Shown: piece by piece, positions 1 through 8,213 of the stretch | Numbering within the stretch: the first letter of the stretch is position 1 | Layout of the letters: every line of letters begins with the position of its first letter | Assembly: GCA_946479905.1 (NCBI GenBank) | Contig: CAMLIA010000017.1 | Span: 1 to 38,707, forward strand | DNA: 38,707 nucleotides | Source of the DNA: an uncultured Frankiales bacterium | GTDB taxonomy: Bacteria; Actinomycetota; Actinomycetes; Mycobacteriales; SCTD01 | Direction of reading: 5' to 3' | Program-made: the position numbers and the translations under genes | Notes under the pieces: generated by a model | Told to the model about the DNA's origin: nothing | Databases searched by the model: none | The model's input: only the letters and a program-made list of their open reading frames with translations

Positions 1-100
1 GGCTCCCTTTTTTTCTCCCCGGCCTAACAAACGCGCAGGTCAGGGGCATGGTCGGCCGCTTCCTTGATCGTGTACGCAGAGTCATTTTTCGGAGGGTGTC

Positions 101-394
101 ATGGCCGATGAGGACGAGCGGGGACCGCTGGAGGCCACGACCCGCGCGGCCGTGGTCGCCCTCGGCGAGCTCGAGGGCATTCAGCGCCCGCTGGCCGAGC
201 TGGCGTTCGCGCTGGCGCAGCGGATGGACGCCGGAGCGAAGGGCATGGCGGCGTCGGCGATTGCCCGGGAGCTTCGAGAGACCCTTCGAGCGATGACGGA
301 GGCCGCCGATGTCAGCGACGCTGCTGCCGAACTCCTCGCCCAGCTCTCCGCCCCTGTCGTGTCCCCCGCGGTACGGGACACCGCGACGTCTTGA
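101..394 (+). CDS. Putative terminase small subunit (TerS)
   Basis: Short acidic, largely helical protein of 97 residues that sits directly before the large terminase gene and overlaps it by 86 bases in another frame. TerS proteins recognise the phage packaging site and hand DNA to TerL; they are poorly conserved, so the assignment rests on position, size and predicted helicity rather than on a motif. The ATG is preceded by a good ribosome binding site (GGAGGG at 91-96, four bases upstream). The 100 bases to the left hold no supported gene. An alternative is a small head-packaging accessory protein. I see no HNH endonuclease gene beside it, although many cos phages carry one there; it could lie beyond the window or be absent. 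Confidence 0.6.
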   Translation: MADEDERGPLEATTRAAVVALGELEGIQRPLAELAFALAQRMDAGAKGMAASAIARELRETLRAMTEAADVSDAAAELLAQLSAPVVSPAVRDTATS

Positions 395-1775
395 CCGGCC
401 GACGCTGGGCCCGAAGGTCGCGGAGGTCGCCCGGCTGCTCGGGATGCCGCTCATGCCGTGGCAGCAGCACGTCGTCGACGTCGCCCTCGAGGTCGACCCG
501 GACACCGGCCTGCTGGCCTACCGCGAGGTCGACTTGACCGTCCCCCGGCAGTCGGGGAAGACGTCGCTGATCCTCGGCGTGATGGTGCACCGTGCGCTGG
601 GGTTCGGGCAGCGCCAGAAGATCGTTTACACCGCGCAGACCCGCAACGACGCGCGGAAGAAGTGGGAGGACGACCACCTGGCAGTCCTGGACGCCTCGCC
701 GCTGCGGACGATGTACCAGGTCCGAAAGACCAACGGGAACGAAGCCATCAAGTGGTCGAACGGGTCGATGCACGGCATCACGTCCTCGACGGAGAAGGCC
801 GGCCACGGCGCCACGCTCGACCTGGCGGTGCTCGACGAGGCGTTCGCGCACGAGGACGCGCGGCTCGAGCAGGGCCTGTCGCCCACGATGATCACCCGGC
901 CGCAGCCGCAGCTGTGGGTGCCGTCGACGGCGGGCACGAAGCGGTCGGCGTACCTGCGGCAGAAGGTCGACACCGGCCGCGTGCGCGCCGAGCTCGGCCT
1001 CACCGAGTCGGTCGCCTACTTCGAGTGGTCCGCGCCAGCCGATGCCGACCCGGCGGACCCGGCGACGTGGCGGAACTGCATGCCGGCGCTCGGGCACACG
1101 ATCAACGAGGCGGCGATCCGCGCGGAGTTCGACCGGCTGCCGCTGGCGGAGTTCCGCCGGGCGTACCTGAATCAGTGGCCCGATGACGCGCCGGACGAGT
1201 GGCAGGTCATCGGCCGCGAACCGTGGATGGAGCTGGTCGACCCGGACTCCCAGCCGTCCGCGCCGCTGGCGTTCGCCATCGACATGACCCCGGACCGGTC
1301 CTACACCGCGATCGGGGTCGCCGGTCGCCGCGCGGACGGCCTGCTGCATGTGGAGGTCGCCGAGCACAAGCGCGGCGGCGGCTGGGTGGTCGAGCGGGTC
1401 AAGGAGATGCGGGACCGGTGGCGGCCGTGCGCGATCGTCGTGGACGGCGCGGGCCCGGCCGGGTCGCTGATCGCCCCGTTGGAAGCTGCGGGCATCGAGG
1501 TGATCAAGCCGACGGCGCGCGATGCGATCCAGGCGTGTGGGGCGTTCTACGACGCCGTCATGGACTCCGGCGAGCTGCGGCACCGCGACCAGGCCCCGCT
1601 GAATGCCGCGCTGTCGGGGGCGGCGCAGCGTCCGCTCGGGGACGGGTGGGCGTGGAACCGCCGGGGCCTGTCGGTCGACATCTCGCCGCTGGTGGCCGTC
1701 ACGAACGCCGCGTGGGGCCTGGCGACGCACGCGCATCTGAACCGGCCGCGCGACGTGGCCGCGAACATCTGGTGA
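309..1775 (+). CDS. Terminase large subunit (TerL)
   Basis: ATP-driven packaging motor and nuclease that fills the prohead with DNA. The 488-residue protein has a Walker A motif (PRQSGKT, residues 79-85) and a Walker B motif (LAVLDE, about 172-177). A C-terminal RNase H-like nuclease follows, with acidic residues at D325 (FAIDMTPD), D379 (IVVDGAG) and D457 (SVDIS), in the order expected for viral terminases. Length is typical of the HK97/phage-like terminase family. The annotated ATG lies inside the small-subunit gene; the first ~30 residues are Ser/Pro-rich and unconserved-looking, so the true start may be slightly downstream. The portal gene follows after 10 bases with a GGAG-type ribosome site. 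Confidence 0.95.
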   Translation: MSATLLPNSSPSSPPLSCPPRYGTPRRLDRPTLGPKVAEVARLLGMPLMPWQQHVVDVALEVDPDTGLLAYREVDLTVPRQSGKTSLILGVMVHRALGFGQRQKIVYTAQTRNDARKKWEDDHLAVLDASPLRTMYQVRKTNGNEAIKWSNGSMHGITSSTEKAGHGATLDLAVLDEAFAHEDARLEQGLSPTMITRPQPQLWVPSTAGTKRSAYLRQKVDTGRVRAELGLTESVAYFEWSAPADADPADPATWRNCMPALGHTINEAAIRAEFDRLPLAEFRRAYLNQWPDDAPDEWQVIGREPWMELVDPDSQPSAPLAFAIDMTPDRSYTAIGVAGRRADGLLHVEVAEHKRGGGWVVERVKEMRDRWRPCAIVVDGAGPAGSLIAPLEAAGIEVIKPTARDAIQACGAFYDAVMDSGELRHRDQAPLNAALSGAAQRPLGDGWAWNRRGLSVDISPLVAVTNAAWGLATHAHLNRPRDVAANIW

Positions 1776-1785
1776 AGGAGATCCC

Positions 1786-2949
1786 ATGAGGTGGTGGCCG
1801 TTCGGGCGCCGTACCGAGCGGCGCACGATCGCGTGGCAAGACGTGTGGGGGTCCGGCGCGGACGCCGAGCACCTGCGCGGCGACTCGATGAACGTGGCGC
1901 TGTCGCTGGTGCCGGTCTACGCCGCAACGCGGCTGATCGCCGACAGCGTCGCGTCGTTGCCGCTGGAGACCTACCGGCGCGCCGGCGACACCCGCACGCG
2001 GATCACCGACCCGGCGCTCATCGCCGACCCGACGGCGTTCGGAACGACCTTCGACTGGGTGCACCGCGCGGTGACGTCGCTGGCGCTGCGCGGTAACGCC
2101 TACGGCCTCGTCACGAGCACCGACCGGTCTGGTACGCCGTCGCGGATCGAATGGCTGCACCCGGACGAGGTCAGCATCGAGCAGGACGACACCGCGTATG
2201 CGCCGCGCTGGTACTGGCGTGGCCGGCTGCTGGAGTCCGCGGCGTTCGTCCACATCCCGGGCTTCACGCTGCCGGGGAAGGTGAAGGGCCTGTCACCGAT
2301 CGCGGCCTATAAGAACGCCGTCGAGATCGGCCTGTACGCCCAGCGGTTCGGCCGGGATTGGTTCGTCAACGGGTCCACGCCGGCGGCCGTGCTGGAGACC
2401 ACCGAAGAGGTCACCCAGGACCAGGCGAAGGTCATCAAGGACCGGTTCAAGAACGCCGCGAAGGGCCGCGAGCCGGTCGCGCTCGGCCTGGGCGTGACGT
2501 ACAAGCCGATCAGCGTGCCGGCCGAGGAGTCACAGTTCCTCGCGACGATCCGGGCGACGAAGACCGACATCGCGAACATCTACGGGATCCCGCCGGAGCT
2601 GATCGGCGGTGAGACCGGCTCGTCGATGACCTACGCCAACGTCGAGCAGCAGAAGATCATGCTGGTCACCTACGCGCTCCGGTCGTACCTGACGAAGATC
2701 GAGACCGCGGTGTCCCGGCTGCTGCCGCGCCCGCAGTACGTGCGGTTCAACGCCGATGCGGTGCTGCGCGCCGACACCAAGACCCGCTACGAGGCGCACC
2801 ACCTGGCGCTGACCGACGGGTGGAAGTCCAAGGACGAGGTCCGCGCCGAGGAAGACCTGCCGCCGCTGCCGAACGGCGAGGGGACCAAGTACGCGCCGAT
2901 TCTCCCGACCCAGCCCGCGAGGGTTCCGCCCGCAGGAGGCACGCAGTGA
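1786..2949 (+). CDS. HK97-family portal protein
   Basis: Forms the dodecameric ring at one capsid vertex through which DNA enters and leaves and to which the connector attaches. The 387-residue protein shows the usual phage portal pattern: an N-terminal segment with VPVYAATRLIADSVASLP, a central region with RGNAYGLV and an IEWLHPDEV turn, then IYGIPPELIGGE and the SSMTYANVEQQ helix near residue 280, all characteristic of the HK97 gp3-like family. The C terminus is short and Pro-rich. It starts with ATG 10 bases after terL, and its stop overlaps the GTG start of the protease gene by 4 bases, showing translational coupling. Confidence 0.95.
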   Translation: MRWWPFGRRTERRTIAWQDVWGSGADAEHLRGDSMNVALSLVPVYAATRLIADSVASLPLETYRRAGDTRTRITDPALIADPTAFGTTFDWVHRAVTSLALRGNAYGLVTSTDRSGTPSRIEWLHPDEVSIEQDDTAYAPRWYWRGRLLESAAFVHIPGFTLPGKVKGLSPIAAYKNAVEIGLYAQRFGRDWFVNGSTPAAVLETTEEVTQDQAKVIKDRFKNAAKGREPVALGLGVTYKPISVPAEESQFLATIRATKTDIANIYGIPPELIGGETGSSMTYANVEQQKIMLVTYALRSYLTKIETAVSRLLPRPQYVRFNADAVLRADTKTRYEAHHLALTDGWKSKDEVRAEEDLPPLPNGEGTKYAPILPTQPARVPPAGGTQ

Positions 2950-3716
2950 ACGACACCGAGCGCCGCTACACACGCGGCCTGGTCGAGGTGCGCGGCGACG
3001 GCCAGCGCAGCATCGGCGGCTACGCGGCCAAGTTCAACAAGCTGTCCCAGAACCTCGGCGGATTCGTCGAGCGGATCGACCCGGCGTTCTTCAACAAGTC
3101 CGCGGCCGACGGCTTCCCCGACGTCATGGCCCGCTACAACCACGACGACAACATGCTGCTGGGCACCACGGCCGGCGGCACCCTGCGCCTGCAGGTCGAC
3201 GGCACCGGCCTGGACTACACCGTCGACCCGCCCTCGCACCGCGCCGACGTGCTCGAGCTCATCGCCCGCGGCGACGTGAGGCAGTCCTCGTTCGCGTTCC
3301 GCGCGTTCGAGGAGGACTGGGGATTGACCGAGCAGGGCTTCCCGATGCGCACGCTGCTGTCGGGCCAGCTCGTCGACGTTGCGCCGGTGAACTCCCCGGC
3401 CTACCCCGACACCACGACGGGCCTGCGGTCCCTGGCCGTGCGCCTGGACGCCGACCCGGCCGAGGTGGAGCGGGCCGCTCGCGAGGGCGAGCTGCGCAAG
3501 TTCCTGTCCGGCCCGTCGCCGGTCGTGGTCGACCTCGGCGACGCCAAGCGCAGCGAACCCGCCGACGACAAGACACCCGCCGGAACCGGGCAGGGCGCCA
3601 CCCACCCGGTCCTGGCGCTGCGGCAGCGGCACGCCGCCCTCATGGAAAAGCGCCGTTCACCGCTGGAGCAGGGCGCCACCCACTCCGCACCATCCACCGC
3701 CGATCGAACGGAGTAG
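2946..3716 (+). CDS. HK97-family prohead (maturation) protease
   Basis: Serine protease that trims the capsid protein and scaffold during head maturation. The 256-residue protein has the family's catalytic landmarks: His66 in MARYNHDD and Ser114/115 in RQSSFAF, followed by the VDVAPVNSPAYPDTT strand. I chose the GTG at 2946 because it overlaps the portal stop (GTGA) and because the conserved fold begins at once (RGLVEVRGDG). A possible ATG further upstream would only add residues that are a shadow of the portal gene. The C-terminal ~90 residues are charged and low in complexity, as expected for a fused or disordered scaffold-like tail. The capsid gene follows 7 bases later. Confidence 0.93.
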   Translation: MNDTERRYTRGLVEVRGDGQRSIGGYAAKFNKLSQNLGGFVERIDPAFFNKSAADGFPDVMARYNHDDNMLLGTTAGGTLRLQVDGTGLDYTVDPPSHRADVLELIARGDVRQSSFAFRAFEEDWGLTEQGFPMRTLLSGQLVDVAPVNSPAYPDTTTGLRSLAVRLDADPAEVERAAREGELRKFLSGPSPVVVDLGDAKRSEPADDKTPAGTGQGATHPVLALRQRHAALMEKRRSPLEQGATHSAPSTADRTE

Positions 3717-3723
3717 GGGCACC

Positions 3724-4959
3724 ATGTCCACCTTCATCCAGCAGCTGCACGAGAAGCGCATGCGCGCCTGGGAGGGCGCCAAGGAGATCCTCGACCGAGC
3801 CGCCGCGGAGGGCCGCGACCTGACGGCCGAGGAAGACGCCGCGTACCTGCGCGCGAACGAGGACATCAACAGCCTCGACGAGCGCATCACCACGATGGTC
3901 GAGGCGCAGCGCAAGGCCAAGGAGGCCGAGGCGGCCTTCGCCGAACTGATCCGTACCGCGCCGACCGGCCCGGCCGGTGAGGAGCGCGGCAAGGAGCGCG
4001 GCGCCGAGCTGCGCGCGTGGCTGAAGGGCGAGACCGGCAAGCGCGCATTCGACGTGCGCCCGGACGGGCCGGTCGACTACCGGGCCACCATGCAGAAGAC
4101 CTCGACGCACGGCATCGAGACCGTCCCGACCAGCTTCTACAACCGGCTGATCGAGCACATGATCGAGGTGTCGGGTGTGCTGATGGCCGGCCCGACCGTG
4201 CTCACCACGGCGGGCGGCGAGGACCTGCAGATCCCGAAGACCACGGCGCACTCTTCGAGCGCGTCGATCGTCGCGGAGGCCGGGACGCTGTCGCAGAACG
4301 AGCCGACGTTCGGGCAGGTCACCCTGAACTCGTACAAGTACGGGTTCCTCATGAAGATCAGCCACGAGCTGATCAACGACACCGCCGTGGACCTGGAGGG
4401 CTACCTCTCGAGGCAGGCCGGCCGGGCGCTCGGCAACGGGTTCGGCGCGCACCTGGTCACCGGCACCGGATCGAGCCAGCCGAACGGCGTGCTCACCGCG
4501 GCGACCTCCGGGAAGACCGGCGCGACCGGTGTCGGTGGCGCCCCGTCCGCCGACGACCTGATCGACCTGTTCTACTCGGTGATCGCCCCGTACCGAAACA
4601 GCGCCTCGTGCGGGTGGCTGATGCGGGACGCAACCGTCGCGTCGATCCGGAAGCTGAAGGACTCCAACGGCGTGTACATCTGGCAGCCCGGTCTGCTGGC
4701 CGGCTCGCCCGACACGATCCTCGGTAAGCCGCTGCACACCGACCCGAACGTGCCCGCGGTCGCCACGTCGGCCAAGTCGGTCCTGTTCGGCGACTTCAGC
4801 CAGTACTTCGTCCGCCAGGTCGAGACGCTCCGCTTCGAGCGGTCCGACGACTTCGCTTTCGACTCCGACGTGGTCACCTACCGGGCGATCCTGCGCGGCG
4901 ACGGCGACCTCGTCGACACCACCGGCGCGATCAAGTACTTCACCGGCGCTGCGTCCTGA
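3724..4959 (+). CDS. Major capsid protein, HK97 fold
   Basis: Main shell protein, 411 residues. The first ~95 residues are a charged, helical delta/scaffold domain. The mature HK97 fold begins around MQKTSTHGIETVPTSFYN (about residue 120), and the prohead protease should cut just before it. Later landmarks are VLTTAGGEDLQIPKT, the LISxELINDTAVDLE-like helix (KISHELINDTAVD), the QPNGVLT loop, and a C-terminal IYWQPG/LLGKPLHTD-type segment, all usual for this family. It starts with ATG 7 bases after the protease gene. A strong hairpin directly downstream (4974-5000) may adjust the level of the downstream transcript relative to capsid mRNA. Confidence 0.95.
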   Translation: MSTFIQQLHEKRMRAWEGAKEILDRAAAEGRDLTAEEDAAYLRANEDINSLDERITTMVEAQRKAKEAEAAFAELIRTAPTGPAGEERGKERGAELRAWLKGETGKRAFDVRPDGPVDYRATMQKTSTHGIETVPTSFYNRLIEHMIEVSGVLMAGPTVLTTAGGEDLQIPKTTAHSSSASIVAEAGTLSQNEPTFGQVTLNSYKYGFLMKISHELINDTAVDLEGYLSRQAGRALGNGFGAHLVTGTGSSQPNGVLTAATSGKTGATGVGGAPSADDLIDLFYSVIAPYRNSASCGWLMRDATVASIRKLKDSNGVYIWQPGLLAGSPDTILGKPLHTDPNVPAVATSAKSVLFGDFSQYFVRQVETLRFERSDDFAFDSDVVTYRAILRGDGDLVDTTGAIKYFTGAAS

Positions 4960-4973
4960 TGACACTCACCACG

Positions 4974-5000
4974 GCCGGGGGCGGGCAGCCTGCCCCCGGC
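4974..5000 (+). terminator. Hairpin after capsid gene, possible attenuator
   Basis: A perfect 9-bp GC stem (GCCGGGGGC at 4974-4982 with GCCCCCGGC at 4992-5000, 9-base loop) lies 15 bases after the capsid stop codon. No T-run follows, so it may be a partial terminator, an RNA-stability element protecting capsid mRNA, or both. Its place argues that the next gene starts after it, at 5025. Confidence 0.5.
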
Positions 5001-5024
5001 TTCGTCACGAAAGGAGACGGAACC

Positions 5025-5222
5025 GTGCGCGTGAAGATGCGTCACCAGATTTCCGGCACCCGCGACGGCCAGGACTGGCCGGCGCCCGGAGAGGAGATCG
5101 ACCTGCCCGAGGACGAGGCCGTCTCGGTGCTGAACTCCGGCATGGCCGAGGCGATCGAGGACGCCGACGAGCCGGAGAAGGCCACCGCGCCGAAGCCGAC
5201 GACCCGGACGAAGAAGTCCTGA
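5025..5222 (+). CDS. Small protein between capsid and connector
   Basis: A 65-residue protein with a short beta-rich start (VRVKMRHQISGTRDG), an acidic middle and a Lys/Thr-rich end. I prefer the GTG at 5025 because it has a clear ribosome site (AAGGAG at 5011-5016) and lies beyond the hairpin at 4974-5000. An in-frame ATG at 4959 overlaps the capsid stop but would put the hairpin inside the coding sequence. Small proteins at this place in actinophages are often called head decoration or hypothetical proteins; no motif here allows a firm function. Confidence 0.6.
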   Translation: MRVKMRHQISGTRDGQDWPAPGEEIDLPEDEAVSVLNSGMAEAIEDADEPEKATAPKPTTRTKKS

Positions 5223-5226
5223 CGCC

Positions 5227-5829
5227 ATGACCGTCGTCAACGGCTACTGCTCGGTCGTCGACGTGCGTTCCCAGCTCGGGGACACCGGCGACAAGCTCGA
5301 CGAGGCGCTGATCGAGCGGGCGATCTCGGCGACCTCGAGGGCGGTCGAGCGGCACTGTGGGCGGCGGTTCTGGCAGGATCCGGCCCCGGTGACGCGGTTG
5401 TACTCCGCGGACTGCTCCGACCGCCTCGACGTCGACGACATCGCGACGAAGGACGGCGTGCTCGTCGAGGTCGACCGGGGCGGCGCGGGCGACTGGGTCG
5501 CGCTCGATGCGGCGGACTACCACCTGGAGCCGCTGAACGCCGACGCGGACGGCGGTGCCTACGCCTGGTGGACCATCGTCGTCGACACCGGGCCGGGCTT
5601 CCCGGTCTCCTCCCGGCCGCTGGTGCGCGCCACCGCGCGGTGGGGCTGGTCGCAGATTCCCGACCAGGTCGGCGAGGCGTCGCTGATCAAGTCCGTGTCG
5701 CTGTTCCGCCGCAAGGACGCCCCGTTCGGCGTGGCCGGGTTCGGTGACTTCGGTGTCGTCCGGCTGAGCCGGTTCGACCCCGACGTGCTCGAGCTGCTGC
5801 GCCCGCTGCGGAAGCCGGTGATCGCGTGA
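5227..5829 (+). CDS. Head-tail connector (gp6-like adaptor)
   Basis: A 200-residue protein with the typical head-tail adaptor opening: a helix (SVVDVRSQLG) and a second helix with ALIERAISATSRAVERHCGRR-like sequence, followed by a beta-rich centre (VTRLYSAD, LDVDDIAT, YHLEPLN) and a late helical part (ASLIKSVSLFRRKDAPFG). This matches gp6/gp15-type adaptors that dock beneath the portal and carry the stopper. It starts 4 bases after the preceding gene and overlaps the next one by 4 bases (GTGA). The family assignment rests on pattern and position. Confidence 0.75.
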   Translation: MTVVNGYCSVVDVRSQLGDTGDKLDEALIERAISATSRAVERHCGRRFWQDPAPVTRLYSADCSDRLDVDDIATKDGVLVEVDRGGAGDWVALDAADYHLEPLNADADGGAYAWWTIVVDTGPGFPVSSRPLVRATARWGWSQIPDQVGEASLIKSVSLFRRKDAPFGVAGFGDFGVVRLSRFDPDVLELLRPLRKPVIA

Positions 5830-6260
5830 GCACGCCGACGCTCGGTGAGCTGCGGGACGGCATCAAGGCCACGCTCGACACGGCGATCCCGGAGCTGACG
5901 GGCTACGACACGGTCCCGGACACGGTGAACCTGCCGTGCTACATCGTCATGCCGACCGGCGCGACCTTCCCGCAGACGAACGCGACGCCCGATGACGAGT
6001 GGACGTTCGACCTGCACGTCCTGGTCTCCCGCGGCGACACCGGGCTCGGCCAGGACCAGCTCGACGAGTTCATCTCCTCGGCCGGCTCGAACAGCATCCG
6101 CGAGGCTATCGACCGGTTCCCCGAGCTCGGCCTCGAAGACGGCAACGTGCGGGCCCGCATCGTCTCCATGGCCAACTACGGCGGCCAGTTCGAGGCAGCC
6201 GGCGTCGACCACATCGGCGCGACGCTGCGCCTGCTCGTCACGATCGAAGGACCGGGGTGA
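5826..6260 (+). CDS. Head-tail joining / tail terminator-like protein
   Basis: A 144-residue protein with an N-terminal helix (LGELRDGIKATLDTAIPELTGYD), then a beta-rich body with VPDTVNLPCYIVMPTGATF and WTFDLHVLVSRGDTG, and a helix around LDEFISSAGSNSIREAID. That alternating pattern and its place between connector and gp10-like genes suit a tail terminator or minor head-tail completion protein. These close the tail tube at the head-proximal end. It starts with GTG overlapping the previous stop. There is no catalytic motif. The exact role (stopper or terminator) is not settled by sequence alone. Confidence 0.55.
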   Translation: MSTPTLGELRDGIKATLDTAIPELTGYDTVPDTVNLPCYIVMPTGATFPQTNATPDDEWTFDLHVLVSRGDTGLGQDQLDEFISSAGSNSIREAIDRFPELGLEDGNVRARIVSMANYGGQFEAAGVDHIGATLRLLVTIEGPG

Positions 6261-6264
6261 CCGC

Positions 6265-6681
6265 ATGGCAGTCGATCGGAGTCAGCTGCAGGCGCTGATC
6301 CGCGACCTGGGCCAGGTGCCCCCGGCGATCCGGAAGGAACTCCGCCCGGTGGTGAAGCAGGCCGCTCAGCCGACCCTGGCGCGGATGAAGTCGAACGCCT
6401 CCTGGTCGACGCGGATCCCCGGCGCCATCACGATGCGCGCCGCGAACACGACCATCGGCGTGCGGTTCCGCGTCAACGCCGGTAGAGCCCCGCACGCGCG
6501 CCCGTATGAGAACGACGGCAACCAGGGCACCTTCCGCGCGCCGCTGTGGGGCGACCGCGAGCACTGGTACCCGCATCAGGCCCGCCCGTTCTTCTACCGC
6601 GCTGTCGAGGCGACCGCCGGCCAGGTCCGCGACGCGCTCGGTGACGCGGTCATGGACATCGCCGCACGGCACGGCTTGTGA
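6265..6681 (+). CDS. HK97 gp10-like head-tail / tail completion protein
   Basis: A 138-residue basic protein opening with a helix (SQLQALIRDLGQVP) and PPAIRKELRPVVKQAAQPTL, followed by a strand-rich segment and the late motif HQARPFFYRAVEATAGQV. The family usually ends with a similar ARPFLRPALE-type motif. HK97 gp10-like proteins join the head connector to the tail. I used ATG 6265 because nothing resembling the family lies upstream; a longer reading in the same frame would only shadow the previous gene. The stop lies 11 bases before the next chosen start. Confidence 0.7.
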   Translation: MAVDRSQLQALIRDLGQVPPAIRKELRPVVKQAAQPTLARMKSNASWSTRIPGAITMRAANTTIGVRFRVNAGRAPHARPYENDGNQGTFRAPLWGDREHWYPHQARPFFYRAVEATAGQVRDALGDAVMDIAARHGL

Positions 6682-6692
6682 GAGAGGACAGC

Positions 6693-7016
6693 ATGGCAAA
6701 CATCCCAACCCAGGTGATCGCCCAGACAGGCACGGTGATCACCTTCACGGCGGCCGCCGGCGGCGGCGACCAGTGCGCGACCGGCAGCGACGTGAAGCTG
6801 CTCGTCAAGAACGGGGACGCGTCCTCGCACACGGTCACGCTGGTCACGCCCGGCACGGTCGACGGTGATCTGGCCATCGCGGACCGTGCGGTGACGGTCG
6901 CGGCCGGCGCGACGGTGTGCGTGCCGGTCACGGATCGATACAGGGACCCGTCGACGGGCATGGCGTCGCTCACCTACGACGCGGTGACCTCGATGACCGT
7001 GGCGGTGATCCGCTGA
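6693..7016 (+). CDS. Small beta-rich structural protein of unknown role
   Basis: A 107-residue protein made of repeated short strands (VITFTAAAGGGDQ, VKLLVKNGDASSHTVTLVTP, ADRAVTVAAGATVCVPV). It looks like a compact immunoglobulin-like or jelly-roll beta sandwich, of the kind found as capsid decoration or tail-tube associated proteins in actinophages. I chose ATG 6693 because AGAGAGGA just upstream gives a ribosome site; a GTG at 6678 would add five residues. The gene overlaps its neighbour downstream by one base (TGATG). The late operon context supports a virion role, but nothing proves it. Confidence 0.6.
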   Translation: MANIPTQVIAQTGTVITFTAAAGGGDQCATGSDVKLLVKNGDASSHTVTLVTPGTVDGDLAIADRAVTVAAGATVCVPVTDRYRDPSTGMASLTYDAVTSMTVAVIR

Positions 7017-7228
7017 TGAACACGGTGAAGATCGTGCACCCGGAGGCGGGCGAGGCGGAGGTCCCGGCGTCGGCGGTGCCGCACTGGCGCGCTGCGGGCT
7101 GGGTTTCGGCCGACGAGGCGCGAGCCGATCAGGACCAGGCCGAACCGGATCCGGCCGACGGCCCACGGAAGAAGGAAGACAAGCCGAGCGGCCGGTCGCG
7201 TCGGCGTTCCAACGAGGAGAGTGAGTGA
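7016..7228 (+). CDS. Small charged protein of the tail region
   Basis: A 70-residue protein. It begins with a beta/turn segment (MNTVKIVHPEAGEAEVPASAVPHW) and a short helix, then becomes highly acidic and finally Lys/Arg-rich. The start resembles the small proteins found beside the major tail protein in many siphophages, in which a short VPxSAVxxWxxxGW segment is followed by a disordered tail; here it is VPASAVPHWRAAGW. It uses ATG in a TGATG overlap with the previous gene, and its stop overlaps the next ATG by one base. Function is unknown. Confidence 0.6.
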   Translation: MNTVKIVHPEAGEAEVPASAVPHWRAAGWVSADEARADQDQAEPDPADGPRKKEDKPSGRSRRRSNEESE

Positions 7229-7710
7229 TGGCGGCTACCCCGATCACGCGCACCGACCGGTTCTTCGCCAAGAGGCGCAGCCGGATCGTGTTCTGCGCGA
7301 CCCTGGCGAACAAGAACAGCCCGACCCGCAGCGAGATCAACGCCGGTACCGACCTGACCGGCGAAATCTCGCAGGTCAACGGGTTCAACACCACGTCGAA
7401 CCTCCTCGACGCCCCGGACTACGGTTCGCCGTTCACCAGCAAGACGCCCGGCGCGATCGAGGCCGCGGACTCGTCCTTTCAGTGCTACCAGGACAAGACG
7501 ACCCACGACATCCGGGAGCTGCTGCCGCGCGACACAACCGGCTTCGTGATCATCATGTGGGGCGGTGACGTCCCCGGCCAGCTGTGCGACGTCTTCCCGG
7601 TCACGGTCAGCTCGACGCCCAAGTCGCTGCCGGACAACGCCGCCGCGGACATCACGATCAACTTCGCGATCACGTCCGAGCCGGCCGAAGACGTGGTGAT
7701 CCCGGCGTGA
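7228..7710 (+). CDS. Major tail (tube) protein
   Basis: A 160-residue protein in the position of the tail tube subunit, just before the frameshifted chaperones and the tape measure. It has the usual features: a short charged N terminus, a GTDLTGEISQVNGFNTTSN segment, a TTHDIRELLPRDTTGFVIIMWGG strand-loop, and a final VTVSSTPKSLPDNAAADITI-type strand pair. Tube proteins polymerise as stacked hexamers around the tape measure. ATG 7228 is preceded by GAGGAG and overlaps the preceding stop by one base; a GTG three bases upstream is possible. Confidence 0.85.
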   Translation: MAATPITRTDRFFAKRRSRIVFCATLANKNSPTRSEINAGTDLTGEISQVNGFNTTSNLLDAPDYGSPFTSKTPGAIEAADSSFQCYQDKTTHDIRELLPRDTTGFVIIMWGGDVPGQLCDVFPVTVSSTPKSLPDNAAADITINFAITSEPAEDVVIPA

Positions 7711-8213
7711 GCAACACGAAGAAGGCGGGCCGGCGCGAGCGGCTGCTGGCCCGCAAACGCCCCACGGCCGTCTACCAGCTCGCGGTCGCCGACGACACCG
7801 AGGCGAAGGCCGAGCTGGAGGCCGCCAAGGACGCCCTCGAGGTGGCGAAGTTCCGGAAGGACGACAGCGCCGAGCAGGCGGTCGCCGACGCGGAGGAGCG
7901 CCTGGAGGCAGCCCGGGAGGCCGTCGAAGCCTGCTACGAGCCGGTGACGCTGGTGGCGATGCCGCCGACGGAGTTCGAGGCGCTCATCGCCGAACATCCG
8001 GCCCGCGAGGGCGAGGAGGAGGCGTGGAACTCCGACACCTTCCCCCGCGCGGTCTTCCTGGCCTGCGTGCAGTCCGGCGAGGACGACCCGACGGCCGAGG
8101 AGTGGGCCGAACTGGTCGACCGGAGCCTGTCCCAGGGTGAGCGCACGGCCCTGCTGATGGCGGCGCTGACGGTCAACGCCCGCTGGCCCTCAGGGACAGT
8201 CCCAAACGACTGA
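7707..8213 (+). CDS. Tail assembly chaperone, short form (G-like)
   Basis: The zero-frame product is 168 residues. It begins with a basic stretch, continues with a long Ala/Glu coiled-coil-like helix (EAKAELEAAKDALEVAKF, then DAEERLEAAREAVE), and then has a conserved-looking YEPVTLVAMPPTEFEAL segment and a helical end. In lambda-like tail assembly the short form (G) and the frameshifted form (GT) together load the tail tube protein onto the tape measure. The GTG start overlaps the major tail protein stop (GTGA). Just before its stop codon lies the slippery heptamer described separately. Confidence 0.85.
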   Translation: MSNTKKAGRRERLLARKRPTAVYQLAVADDTEAKAELEAAKDALEVAKFRKDDSAEQAVADAEERLEAAREAVEACYEPVTLVAMPPTEFEALIAEHPAREGEEEAWNSDTFPRAVFLACVQSGEDDPTAEEWAELVDRSLSQGERTALLMAALTVNARWPSGTVPND

